6,830 bases of DNA from an uncultured Clostridia bacterium (GTDB taxonomy: Bacteria; Bacillota; Clostridia; Lachnospirales; Lachnospiraceae), in the NCBI GenBank assembly GCA_947304065.1, contig CAMZAI010000145.1, positions 1 to 6,830 of the forward strand, written 5' to 3'. This document shows, in pieces, positions 1-5,799 of the stretch (the first letter of the stretch is position 1; every line of letters begins with the position of its first letter). The translations under genes and the position numbers were made by a program. The notes below the pieces were generated by a model. The model saw only the letters and a program-made list of their open reading frames with translations, had not been told where the DNA came from and made no database searches.

Positions 1-609
1 TATCGTAAGTATCCCGGAGCAAAATGTAATTTTTTCAAAGCTTAAACGCGGAAATGACTGTCTTAATTCATCTGCAACACAATAGATCTCTTCATCATCC
101 CATTCGTCACCGTTTGCTTTTCTGCATTTATCCAATTCGGCACGATTCTCAAAAGCCACATCGCCGATCATGATCCTGCCGCCTTCGTTCAGATGATCGA
201 GCAATTCCTTAATGAATCGTATTTTCTGATCATCCGTTAAATGATGTATGGAATAAGTGGCAACAATAAAATCATAAGAATGCTGTTTCAACGGTGCTGC
301 CAGTCCCTGCGTAAAATCACCCTGATACAGATGGGCATGAGGCATCTTTTCGGAAGCCAGTTCGATCATTCTTGACGAAAAATCCTGTCCGTAAATATCG
401 CACCCGTTCTCATACAGCTTCGCAGTCAGCGCTGCGGTCCCAAAACCTATATCAAGCACTGCTGCGTTCGGCTTTTGCATTATGAATTCAAAAATCCTGC
501 CAAGTACTTGCTTGTACCCTGCAAACGGATAGGTATTCTCCTCATCCGATAATCCCACGGCTTTATCATATCCGTCCGCCCAAAGATCAAATCCTTTATT
601 ATCTAACAT
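1..609 (-). CDS. Class I SAM-dependent methyltransferase, YrrT-like (partial, 3' end missing)
   Basis: The reverse strand is open from an ATG at 609 to the left edge, giving 203 codons without a stop. The protein begins MLDNKGFDLWADGYDKAVG, a common opening in small class I methyltransferases. SAM-binding motif I is VLDIGFGTAAL at residues 51-61; the third glycine of the usual GxGxG is alanine. An acidic residue ends the next strand (YGQDF, about 73-77), followed by GDF (97-99), motif IV-like YDFIVATYSIHHL (112-124) and the LNEGGRIMIGD strand (140-150). This is the Rossmann-fold order of the methyltransferase 11/25 families, and the size suggests only a short tail is missing. A ribosome site AGAGGT lies 4 nt before the ATG. 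The gene starts 26 nt after the AraC stop codon, so read-through is possible. The substrate cannot be told from sequence, and no link to xylan use is evident. Its base composition is more AT-rich than its neighbours. Confidence 0.85.
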   Translation of the reverse strand, partial: MLDNKGFDLWADGYDKAVGLSDEENTYPFAGYKQVLGRIFEFIMQKPNAAVLDIGFGTAALTAKLYENGCDIYGQDFSSRMIELASEKMPHAHLYQGDFTQGLAAPLKQHSYDFIVATYSIHHLTDDQKIRFIKELLDHLNEGGRIMIGDVAFENRAELDKCRKANGDEWDDEEIYCVADELRQSFPRLSFEKITFCSGILTI

Positions 610-619
610 ATTTACCTCT

Positions 620-634
620 GCGGATCCGGTCCGC
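620..634 (-). other. Small inverted repeat between regulator and methyltransferase genes
   Basis: GCGGA at 620-624 pairs with TCCGC at 630-634 around a 5-nt loop, in the 26-nt gap between the AraC stop codon and the methyltransferase ATG. It abuts the AGAGGT ribosome site. There is no T-run after it on the minus strand, so it does not look like an intrinsic terminator. A translational or processing role is conceivable but speculative. Confidence 0.3.
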
Positions 635-635
635 C

Positions 636-1544
636 TTATTGTGCGCTGTCGGACGGAGCGACCTTTTCGTTATAGGGATGGTTGAGGCCCTTGTACTCCG
701 AAGGCGTGCAATTCTTAAGATTCTTAAATACCCTGTTGAAGGTCGAAAGCGAATTAAAACCGGACTGCATCGCGACTTCCGTGATCGAGATGTCGGGTGT
801 GATCAGCAGCGTTTCCGCGTGCTCGATGCGCTTGCGCGTCAGGTAGTCGTAGTAGCTGACATTCGTGAACTGTTTGAAAAGACGGGCGAAATGGAACTTC
901 GAGAAGCCCGCGATGTCGGCGAGCTCATCGACCGTTACATCCTCCGTGCAGTGTTCGTTTATGTAATTGCAGACCGTCATGAACTTCTGAACGTATTCGT
1001 GCTGCTTGTTCGTAGTGAAGTTGCCGAAGCGGCGCTCCTGGTTGTGGGACTCGCGGCCGAGGTCTACGAAGAAACTGATCAGGAGAGAGTAGATGCGGGC
1101 CTCGAAATACGGCGACTCGCCGAAATACTCCGACTCGATCTGCAGCATGTAATTGCGCAGTACCTGGGCGAGCTCGTCGCGGATCTCGTCGTTGTTCTCC
1201 GTGCGGATGATCATGTACGGATGGAGATTGTGCAGCAGGGAATCCATGCCCTTCAGGTTGCAGAGCAGCGAATAGTCGACCATCATGATCATGCGCGAGC
1301 CGGTAGGCGGAGCTTTGAGCATATGCAGCTCTCCGGGCGGGATGATAAGGATGTCCTTCTCACCGAGCACGATCGTATCGTTGCCTATGATGACCTCGTA
1401 CGTGTTCTCGTAGGGCATGATTATCTCCATCGCGGTATGCCAGTGGATCGGGTAATCATCGGTCTCACGGTTGTGATAAATGCGCACCGAACTGACATTG
1501 TTGAAGGATACTGTTTCGACAATTCCGTTGAGGATCTCAATCAT
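636..1544 (-). CDS. AraC-family transcriptional regulator with N-terminal cupin domain
   Basis: This 302-residue protein has the typical length and layout of AraC-type sugar regulators. The N-terminal cupin/AraC-binding domain shows HWHTAMEI (34-41) and the closing strand ILIIPPGELHML (65-76), the usual positions of ligand-pocket histidines and acids. The C-terminal DNA-binding domain has two helix-turn-helix units, VTVDELADIAGFSKFHFARL (203-222) and ISITEVAMQSGFNSLSTFNR (252-271), followed by the family signature ending TPSEYKG (280-286). The ATG at 1544 is preceded by AAGGAG at 1553-1558 with 8-nt spacing, which supports this start. No membrane segment or receiver domain is visible, so it probably senses a cytoplasmic ligand directly. 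It is transcribed divergently from the alpha-glucuronidase/transporter operon across 238 bp. By position it is the likely regulator of that operon, perhaps activating in response to an aldouronate or its breakdown product. The ligand and the sign of regulation are inferred. Confidence 0.93.
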   Translation of the reverse strand: MIEILNGIVETVSFNNVSSVRIYHNRETDDYPIHWHTAMEIIMPYENTYEVIIGNDTIVLGEKDILIIPPGELHMLKAPPTGSRMIMMVDYSLLCNLKGMDSLLHNLHPYMIIRTENNDEIRDELAQVLRNYMLQIESEYFGESPYFEARIYSLLISFFVDLGRESHNQERRFGNFTTNKQHEYVQKFMTVCNYINEHCTEDVTVDELADIAGFSKFHFARLFKQFTNVSYYDYLTRKRIEHAETLLITPDISITEVAMQSGFNSLSTFNRVFKNLKNCTPSEYKGLNHPYNEKVAPSDSAQ

Positions 1545-1574
1545 AATGAATGCTCCTTAAAATGTGTGGCGGCC

Positions 1575-1586
1575 TTGATTGTCAAA
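1575..1586. promoter_or_regulatory. Second copy of the TTGATTRTCAAA motif, in the AraC leader
   Basis: TTGATTGTCAAA differs at one base from TTGATTATCAAA in the leader of the divergent operon. It lies between the candidate AraC promoter and the AraC ribosome binding site. It would suit autoregulation, but AT-rich DNA makes chance matches fairly easy. Confidence 0.3.
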
Positions 1587-1612
1587 TTTTGCTACATCGA
1601 TTTCTTGTGCAA

Positions 1613-1641
1613 ATCTTATCATAATAATAAAAATAATTCAA
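1613..1641 (-). promoter_or_regulatory. Candidate sigma-A promoter for the AraC regulator gene
   Basis: On the minus strand, TTGAAT (1636-1641) is a 4/6 match to the -35 consensus. TAAGAT (1613-1618) is a moderate -10, and the spacer is exactly 17 nt. Transcription would start near 1606, giving a leader of about 60 nt that includes the AAGGAG ribosome site. The surrounding DNA is very AT-rich, so chance matches are possible. Confidence 0.4.
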
Positions 1642-1645
1642 TTAT

Positions 1646-1665
1646 TTGACGAAAATTGACAAAAA
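1646..1665 (+). promoter_or_regulatory. Tandem 10-bp direct repeat, candidate AraC-type binding site
   Basis: TTGACGAAAA (1646-1655) is followed directly by TTGACAAAAA (1656-1665), with 9 of 10 bases identical and a period of about one helical turn. AraC-family proteins commonly bind direct repeats through their two helix-turn-helix units. The pair ends 4 bp before the candidate -35 of the rightward promoter (1670) and begins 4 bp from the candidate -35 of the leftward promoter (1641). That placement would let one bound regulator touch both promoters. Binding is inferred. Confidence 0.4.
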
Positions 1666-1669
1666 GTAC

Positions 1670-1699
1670 TTGATTTTCGACTTGGTTCTAGGTTATTAT
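1670..1699 (+). promoter_or_regulatory. Candidate sigma-A promoter for the aldouronate operon
   Basis: TTGATT (1670-1675) and TATTAT (1694-1699, 5/6 match to TATAAT) are separated by 18 nt. Transcription would start near 1706 and leave a leader of roughly 80-90 nt before the alpha-glucuronidase start. The -35 is imperfect and the spacer is long by one base, which is common in promoters that need an activator. A perfect TTGACA at 1656 has no -10 at proper distance, so it fits better as part of the direct repeat. Confidence 0.4.
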
Positions 1700-1749
1700 C
1701 AAAACAGACAGGCAAAGTCATTTTTGAAAACACCAATTAAATAGCAATA

Positions 1750-1762
1750 TTTGATTATCAAA
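1750..1762. promoter_or_regulatory. Palindromic operator-like site TTTGATTATCAAA
   Basis: This is a perfect inverted repeat, TTTGAT and ATCAAA around one central T, placed in the leader between the candidate promoter and the first gene. A protein bound here could block elongation. Related sequences occur at 1692-1703 (10 of 12 bases shared with TTGATTATCAAA, overlapping the candidate -10) and at 1575-1586 (11 of 12 shared, in the AraC leader). No protein is assigned. Confidence 0.35.
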
Positions 1763-1780
1763 ATAGTAACTAGTGCAATA

Positions 1781-1787
1781 GGATGGG
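1781..1787 (+). promoter_or_regulatory. Weak ribosome binding site favouring the start at 1795
   Basis: GGATGGG lies 7 nt before the second ATG (1795-1797) and overlaps the first ATG (1783-1785). No Shine-Dalgarno-like sequence precedes the first ATG: the preceding bases are AACTAGTGCAATAGG, with AGG abutting the ATG. This makes the shorter protein slightly more likely. It is clearly weaker than the ribosome sites of the downstream transporter genes. Confidence 0.4.
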
Positions 1788-3843
1788 CAGTGCAATGGAG
1801 TATGAGGCAGCTTGGCTGGACGGCAGGGTACCGTGCGCCATTCCCGACATCAGAGGGATAGATGATATATATCTGATGAGTGATGCGGACAGGGTTCGCT
1901 CAGATAATGTTATTATCGACACGGCTGCCCGCGAACTGTGTGTTGCGGCACACGAAATGTTCGGTTCCGACCTCTCACCAAAGCAACTTTTGAGCACAGA
2001 TACATTATATACGAAGTCAAATGGCAATGCAAATATTGCTCTGAAGCTTACAGCGGGAGATGAACCTGTCGGAGCTTTCAGTATAACCGCGGAAGAAGGA
2101 TCGAAAATCATTACCGTAACATCCTCATCACCCGAAGGACTGCTCTACGGAGCGTTCAGACTGATCTTCCTGCTGAGGACCGCAGATGAGTTCAAAGATC
2201 TGAATTGCTCGGAGACGCCCGCATCACCCTTAAGGATGCTGAACCATTGGGACAATCTGGACGGAAGCATTGAGAGGGGTTACTCGGGGAATTCATTCTT
2301 CTTTGAGAATGATAAAGTGATCGTCGATGACAGAACGGAAGCGTATGCGAGACTCGTTGCGTCGGTCGGTATCAACGCGGTTGTTATCAACAATGTAAAT
2401 GTCAGGGCTGCGGCCACGAAGCTGATCTCGGCTGTGTACCGCAAGGAGATAAAGGCCCTTGTGAATATATTTAAAAAGTACGGGATCCGGCTTTTTCTGA
2501 GCCTGAACTTCGCGGCTCCGATGGAGCTTGGCGGGCTGGACGGCAGCGATCCCTGCGATGAAAAAGTAAGAGCATGGTGGAAGACGGCTCTCGACGAGCT
2601 GTTCACGGATGTTCCCGAACTCGGCGGATTCCTGATAAAGGCCGATTCGGAGGGGCGCCCCGGACCTTTCACTTACGGACGTACTCATGCGGACGGCGCG
2701 AATATGCTGGCCGACATTATAGCTCCTTACGGCGGACTCGTGATCTGGCGCTGCTTCGTTTACAACTGCAAGCAGGACTGGCGCGATACCGTGACCGACA
2801 GAGCGAAAGCGCAGTATGACAACTTCATGCCCCTCGACGGCGAGTTCAGGGACAATGTCATCCTGCAGATTAAAAACGGGCCGATGGATTTCCAGGTACG
2901 TGAGCCCGTATCTCCGCTGTTCGGCGGACTCAAAAAAACGAACGAGATAATAGAATTCCAGATCGCACAGGAATATACGGGTCAGCAGAAGCATGTATGC
3001 TACCTGATCCCCGAGTTCAAAGAGATATTGGAATTCAAGACCTATATCAGGGATACCAAGGGAGATCCGGTCGAAGCCGATACGGTCTGCGATGTTGTCA
3101 CCGGGCGGACCTTCGGGACCGCAAACTGCGGCATGGCTGCGGTATCGAACACCGGTAACGACGCGAACTGGACCGGACACGATCTGGCGGCCGCGAACCT
3201 TTACGGTTTCGGAAGACTTGCTTTTGATCCCTCGCTTACTGCCGAAGAGATAGCGAATGAGTGGACGGCGCTCACCTTTGGCAAAGACGAAGTCATATTC
3301 CAACTTATTTCATACATCCTCAATACCTCCAGACCGGCATACGAGAAGTATACGGCACCTCTCGGTGTCGGCTGGATGGTGAACCCCTGCCACCATTACG
3401 GACCGAACGTGGACGGCTATGAATTCTCCGAATGGGGAACCTATCACAGGTCGGACGCCGAAGGAATGGGCGTGGAGAGAGGAGCGAAGGGAACAGGCTA
3501 TATCGCGCAGTACAATGAGCCGAACGCCTCCCTTTACGAGAATCTTGAGACCTGTCCGGACGAGCTGCTGCTGTTCATGCACCACGTTCCGTACACCTAC
3601 AGGCTGCATTCCGGGAAGACCGTTATACAGCACATTTACGACAGCCACTACGAGGGAGCCGAGGAAGCGGTCCGCATGAGGAGCGCATGGTGCTCGCTTA
3701 AGGACAAGATCGACAGGAAGCGTTTCGAGCGTGTTCTCGAAAGATTCGATCTTCAGGTCGAAAGCGCTGCCGAATGGCGTGACGCGATCTGCACCTATTA
3801 CAGGCAGAAGAGCGGTATCGCCGATGAAAAGGGCAGGATATAA
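1783..3843 (+). CDS. aguA: GH67 alpha-glucuronidase
   Basis: The enzyme removes (4-O-methyl-)D-glucuronic acid from the non-reducing end of aldouronic acids, the branched xylo-oligosaccharides made from glucuronoxylan. At 686 residues it matches the usual family length of about 680. There are three parts: an N-terminal mixed domain (about 5-135), a TIM barrel (about 140-465) opening with the family signature RMLNHWDNLDGSIERGYSG (151-169), and a C-terminal helical domain containing HHYGPNVDGYEFSEWG (537-552). The likely general acid is Glu290 (KADSEGRPGP); Asp369 (GPMDFQVREP) and Glu397 (AQEYTG) would be the catalytic base pair. Their spacings of 79 and 28 residues equal those of the Geobacillus stearothermophilus enzyme (E285, D364, E392), so it should be active. 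No signal peptide is present, so it acts in the cytoplasm on imported substrate. The ATG at 1783 has no good ribosome site. The ATG at 1795 (residue 5, MEYEAAWLDG) sits 7 nt after GGATGGG and may be the true start. It is the first gene of the operon. Confidence 0.96.
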   Translation: MGSAMEYEAAWLDGRVPCAIPDIRGIDDIYLMSDADRVRSDNVIIDTAARELCVAAHEMFGSDLSPKQLLSTDTLYTKSNGNANIALKLTAGDEPVGAFSITAEEGSKIITVTSSSPEGLLYGAFRLIFLLRTADEFKDLNCSETPASPLRMLNHWDNLDGSIERGYSGNSFFFENDKVIVDDRTEAYARLVASVGINAVVINNVNVRAAATKLISAVYRKEIKALVNIFKKYGIRLFLSLNFAAPMELGGLDGSDPCDEKVRAWWKTALDELFTDVPELGGFLIKADSEGRPGPFTYGRTHADGANMLADIIAPYGGLVIWRCFVYNCKQDWRDTVTDRAKAQYDNFMPLDGEFRDNVILQIKNGPMDFQVREPVSPLFGGLKKTNEIIEFQIAQEYTGQQKHVCYLIPEFKEILEFKTYIRDTKGDPVEADTVCDVVTGRTFGTANCGMAAVSNTGNDANWTGHDLAAANLYGFGRLAFDPSLTAEEIANEWTALTFGKDEVIFQLISYILNTSRPAYEKYTAPLGVGWMVNPCHHYGPNVDGYEFSEWGTYHRSDAEGMGVERGAKGTGYIAQYNEPNASLYENLETCPDELLLFMHHVPYTYRLHSGKTVIQHIYDSHYEGAEEAVRMRSAWCSLKDKIDRKRFERVLERFDLQVESAAEWRDAICTYYRQKSGIADEKGRI

Positions 3844-3893
3844 AGGACTGAACGGTTTTTTATATAAAATTATGAAAAAGGAAGAGGCACACA

Positions 3894-4877
3894 ATGGCAA
3901 AGGTCAAAACCTACACGGATGATAACGGCAACAATATCATCGTCAAGACCGGCATCACCTGGGGACAGAGCTTTAAGAAGTACTGGCAGCTTTATCTGCT
4001 GCTGTTGCTTCCGATAGCATATCTGCTCATATTCAAGTATACGCCGATGAGATACATCGTCGTCGCGTTCAAGGAATACAAGCTGAATATGCCGCTGAAG
4101 GAGATGCCCTGGGCTACCACAAATAAGCAGGTAGATTATTTCAAATACTTCAAGAAGGCGTTTCAGAATCCTGATTTCCTGAGAGCTCTCAGGAACACTG
4201 TAAAGCTGAATCTGCTCGATCTTATCTGCGGATTCCCGGCACCTATCATCTTTGCCCTGATCCTTAACGAGCTGTGCTTCAAGAGATTCAAGAAAGTAGT
4301 TCAGACCATCGCGTACATGCCCCATTTCCTTTCATGGGTCATCATCGCAAGCCTTGTTTCTCACCTTTTCGCAACGAATGACGGTCTCGTAAATCAGATG
4401 ATCAACTATTTAGGAGGCGAGTCGATCTCTTTCCTCGGTGATCCTACGAACTGGGTAAGGACCTACGTTGCAGCCGGCGTATGGCAGAACTTCGGATGGG
4501 GCTCGATCATTTACCTCGCAGCGATCGCCGGCATCAATACCGAGCTGTATGAGGCGGCATCGGTTGACGGCGCGGGACGTTTCAAGAAGATGTGGCATAT
4601 CACTCTTCCCGGGATCAAGCCCACGATCGTCGTGCTTCTGATCATGAACCTCGGCTACATCATGGGCGGCGGCTTCGAGCGTCCTTTCGCAATGAAGAAC
4701 AATCTGGTCATGGAGAATGCCGAAGTTATCTCGACCTTCGTATACAAAGTAGGTATCCAGCAGCTGAAATTCCCGCTCACGACGGCGGTAGGACTCTTCC
4801 AGTCCGTAGTCGGCCTGTTCTTCCTGCTGACCGCGAATACAATATCGCGTAAACTCGGAGAAAGGGGGATTTGGTAA
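3894..4877 (+). CDS. lplB: ABC transporter permease, LplB type (putative aldouronate transport)
   Basis: This 327-residue integral membrane protein forms half of the transmembrane channel of a CUT1-type oligosaccharide importer. A hydrophilic N-terminus is followed by hydrophobic segments near residues 32-48, 106-125, 143-160, 188-210, 243-259 and 295-315, giving six predicted spans. The ATPase-docking EAA loop reads EAASVDGAGRFKKMWHITLP (220-239), as expected for binding-protein-dependent permeases. The N-terminal stretch YWQLYLLLLLPIAYLLIFKY and the ending SRKLGERGIW are typical of the LplB/COG4209 group annotated as polysaccharide or aldouronate permeases. The ATG is preceded by GAGG (3884-3887, 6-nt spacing). 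The gene lies 50 nt after the alpha-glucuronidase stop codon and overlaps the next permease by one base. The aldouronate substrate is inferred from the GH67 neighbour. Confidence 0.93.
   Translation: MAKVKTYTDDNGNNIIVKTGITWGQSFKKYWQLYLLLLLPIAYLLIFKYTPMRYIVVAFKEYKLNMPLKEMPWATTNKQVDYFKYFKKAFQNPDFLRALRNTVKLNLLDLICGFPAPIIFALILNELCFKRFKKVVQTIAYMPHFLSWVIIASLVSHLFATNDGLVNQMINYLGGESISFLGDPTNWVRTYVAAGVWQNFGWGSIIYLAAIAGINTELYEAASVDGAGRFKKMWHITLPGIKPTIVVLLIMNLGYIMGGGFERPFAMKNNLVMENAEVISTFVYKVGIQQLKFPLTTAVGLFQSVVGLFFLLTANTISRKLGERGIW
4864..4869 (+). promoter_or_regulatory. Ribosome binding site deciding the start of the second permease
   Basis: GGGGGA, inside the last codons of the first permease gene, lies 7 nt before the ATG at 4877. 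That ATG shares a base with the upstream stop codon (TAATG). An in-frame TTG at 4871 would be only 1 nt from this site, so the ATG at 4877 is preferred. The arrangement implies translational coupling of the two permeases, which would help equal production. Confidence 0.65.
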
Positions 4878-5752
4878 TGAAAGTCAAATCAACCTCAACA
4901 AAGATAGGCGATGCAGTATTCGTCATCATATGTATCCTTATCAGCATCATCTGTATCGTTCCGATGCTGAACCTGGCGGCGAGATCGCTGTCGGGCACCG
5001 AATTCCTGATCAGACACGAGGTTTATATCTGGCCTAAGGGCTTTAACCTCGAAGCTTATCAGACGGTTTTGAGCGATCCGAAGTATCAGAGAGCATTCGT
5101 ATGGACAGCATTCCTTACTCTTGTCTGCACGCTGCTTTCGCTCACGATGACCGCTCTGTGCGCGTATCCGCTGATATTTCCCAAGCTCAAGGGACGCGGC
5201 TTCATCAACGTTCTGATCACGATCACGATGTTCTTCAATGCAGGTACCATTCCGAACTACCTGCTGATGAGCGACCTGCATCTGCTCGAGAACCCGCTGG
5301 TACTGATCATCCCGGCGTGCTTGAGTATTTACAACATGATAATAATGCGAAGCTTCTTCTACGGAATACCCGATTCGCTGCGGGAATCGGCGGAGATAGA
5401 CGGAGCGAGCCATATAAAGGTACTCTGGAAGATATATATTCCTCTTTCAAAGCCCGTTTTCGCCTCACTCGCCCTGTTCTACGCGGTTGGCCGCTGGAAC
5501 GGATACGGCGATGCGCTTATGTACATCAAGACACAGAAGCAGTATTTCCCGCTGCAGCTTCTCCTCTACAACATCCTCAACAATGTTAACGCGGTAGAAG
5601 TAGCGGCACAGGAAGGCTTCATGCAGCCCGGCCTTAAGGATTCGCTGAAGGCGGCGACGGTTATGTTCGCTACCGTACCGATCCTGCTGATCTACCCCTG
5701 GCTGCAGAGATATTTCATCGCCGGCGTAACAATGGGCGCGGTCAAGGAATAA
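4877..5752 (+). CDS. lplC: ABC transporter permease, LplC/YtcP type (putative aldouronate transport)
   Basis: This is the second channel subunit of the importer, with 291 residues from the ATG at 4877. Hydrophobic segments near residues 12-35, 76-100, 108-130, 138-158, 194-206 and 259-275 fit the six-span MalG-like fold. The EAA loop reads ESAEIDGASHIKVLWKIYIP (170-189), and the C-terminus YFIAGVTMGAVKE is the hallmark ending of the LplC/YtcP (COG0395) group. It pairs with the preceding LplB-type permease, with which it shares a stop/start overlap. Neither permease has a fused ATP-binding domain and no ATPase gene is adjacent, as in many CUT1 systems that use a common MsmX-like ATPase. Substrate assignment rests on the neighbouring alpha-glucuronidase. 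Confidence 0.93.
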   Translation: MKVKSTSTKIGDAVFVIICILISIICIVPMLNLAARSLSGTEFLIRHEVYIWPKGFNLEAYQTVLSDPKYQRAFVWTAFLTLVCTLLSLTMTALCAYPLIFPKLKGRGFINVLITITMFFNAGTIPNYLLMSDLHLLENPLVLIIPACLSIYNMIIMRSFFYGIPDSLRESAEIDGASHIKVLWKIYIPLSKPVFASLALFYAVGRWNGYGDALMYIKTQKQYFPLQLLLYNILNNVNAVEVAAQEGFMQPGLKDSLKAATVMFATVPILLIYPWLQRYFIAGVTMGAVKE

Positions 5753-5756
5753 ACGC

Positions 5757-5768
5757 ATAACGCGTTAT
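5757..5768. repeat. 12-bp perfect palindrome ATAACGCGTTAT
   Basis: This self-complementary sequence lies 4 nt after the stop codon of the second permease. As RNA it could form only a very tight hairpin, so as DNA it could equally be a protein-binding palindrome. It sits 2 nt before a second inverted repeat at 5771-5786. No U-run follows, so it is not a standard terminator. Confidence 0.45.
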
Positions 5769-5770
5769 TC

Positions 5771-5786
5771 ATAAACAAAAGTTTAT
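5771..5786 (+). repeat. Inverted repeat ATAAAC-AAAA-GTTTAT before the binding-protein gene
   Basis: A 6-bp perfect stem encloses a 4-nt loop and ends at the base just before the AGGAGG ribosome site (5787-5792). As RNA it would be a weak AU-rich hairpin at the 5' side of the binding-protein message. Possible roles are stabilising a processed transcript or affecting ribosome access. It does not resemble a terminator because no U-run follows. Confidence 0.4.
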
Positions 5787-5792
5787 AGGAGG
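5787..5792 (+). promoter_or_regulatory. Consensus ribosome binding site of the solute-binding protein
   Basis: AGGAGG is a perfect Shine-Dalgarno core with 7-nt spacing to the ATG at 5800. It is the strongest ribosome site in the window and fits the need for more binding protein than permease. Confidence 0.85.
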
Positions 5793-5799
5793 AAGAAAA

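Larger units (their letters stand above)
1545..1782. promoter_or_regulatory. Divergent regulatory region between AraC regulator and aldouronate operon
   Basis: This AT-rich 238-bp stretch has no credible coding sequence on either strand. It separates divergent genes, so it must hold both start regions. It contains a candidate promoter in each direction, a tandem 10-bp direct repeat between them, and several copies of a TTGATTRTCAAA-like motif, all listed separately. No clear catabolite-response element (consensus TGWAANCGNTNWCA) was found by eye, and no terminator or riboswitch fold was recognised. Confidence 0.75.

Noticed and set aside
1..609. Functional link between the SAM methyltransferase and the 4-O-methyl group of glucuronoxylan
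   Set aside because: The pathway needs removal or tolerance of the methyl group, not its addition. The protein resembles generic YrrT-like methyltransferases and differs in base composition from the operon.
639..1649. Long open frame (336 codons) on the plus strand, antisense to the AraC gene
   Set aside because: It lies opposite a gene with clear cupin and double helix-turn-helix motifs, has no recognisable domain, and its biased composition is what a GC-rich antisense shadow gives.
1750..1762. FNR/CRP-type site (TTGAT-N4-ATCAA)
   Set aside because: The half-sites resemble an FNR box, but they are separated by one base instead of four, so the geometry does not fit that family.
2293..3303. 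Long open frame (336 codons) on the minus strand inside the alpha-glucuronidase gene
   Set aside because: The plus-strand frame contains intact GH67 signatures and catalytic residues through this whole region. The antisense frame has no domain and no ribosome site of note, so it is a shadow.
3851..3893. Internal promoter in the TATATAAAAT-containing gap before the first permease
   Set aside because: A TATA-like stretch is present, but no -35-like hexamer was found at 16-18 nt upstream. The gap is better explained as simple AT-rich intercistronic sequence with a ribosome site.
5757..5786. Intrinsic terminator between the second permease and the binding-protein gene
   Set aside because: Neither inverted repeat is followed by a run of T, the stems are short, and the next gene starts within 47 nt with a strong ribosome site.
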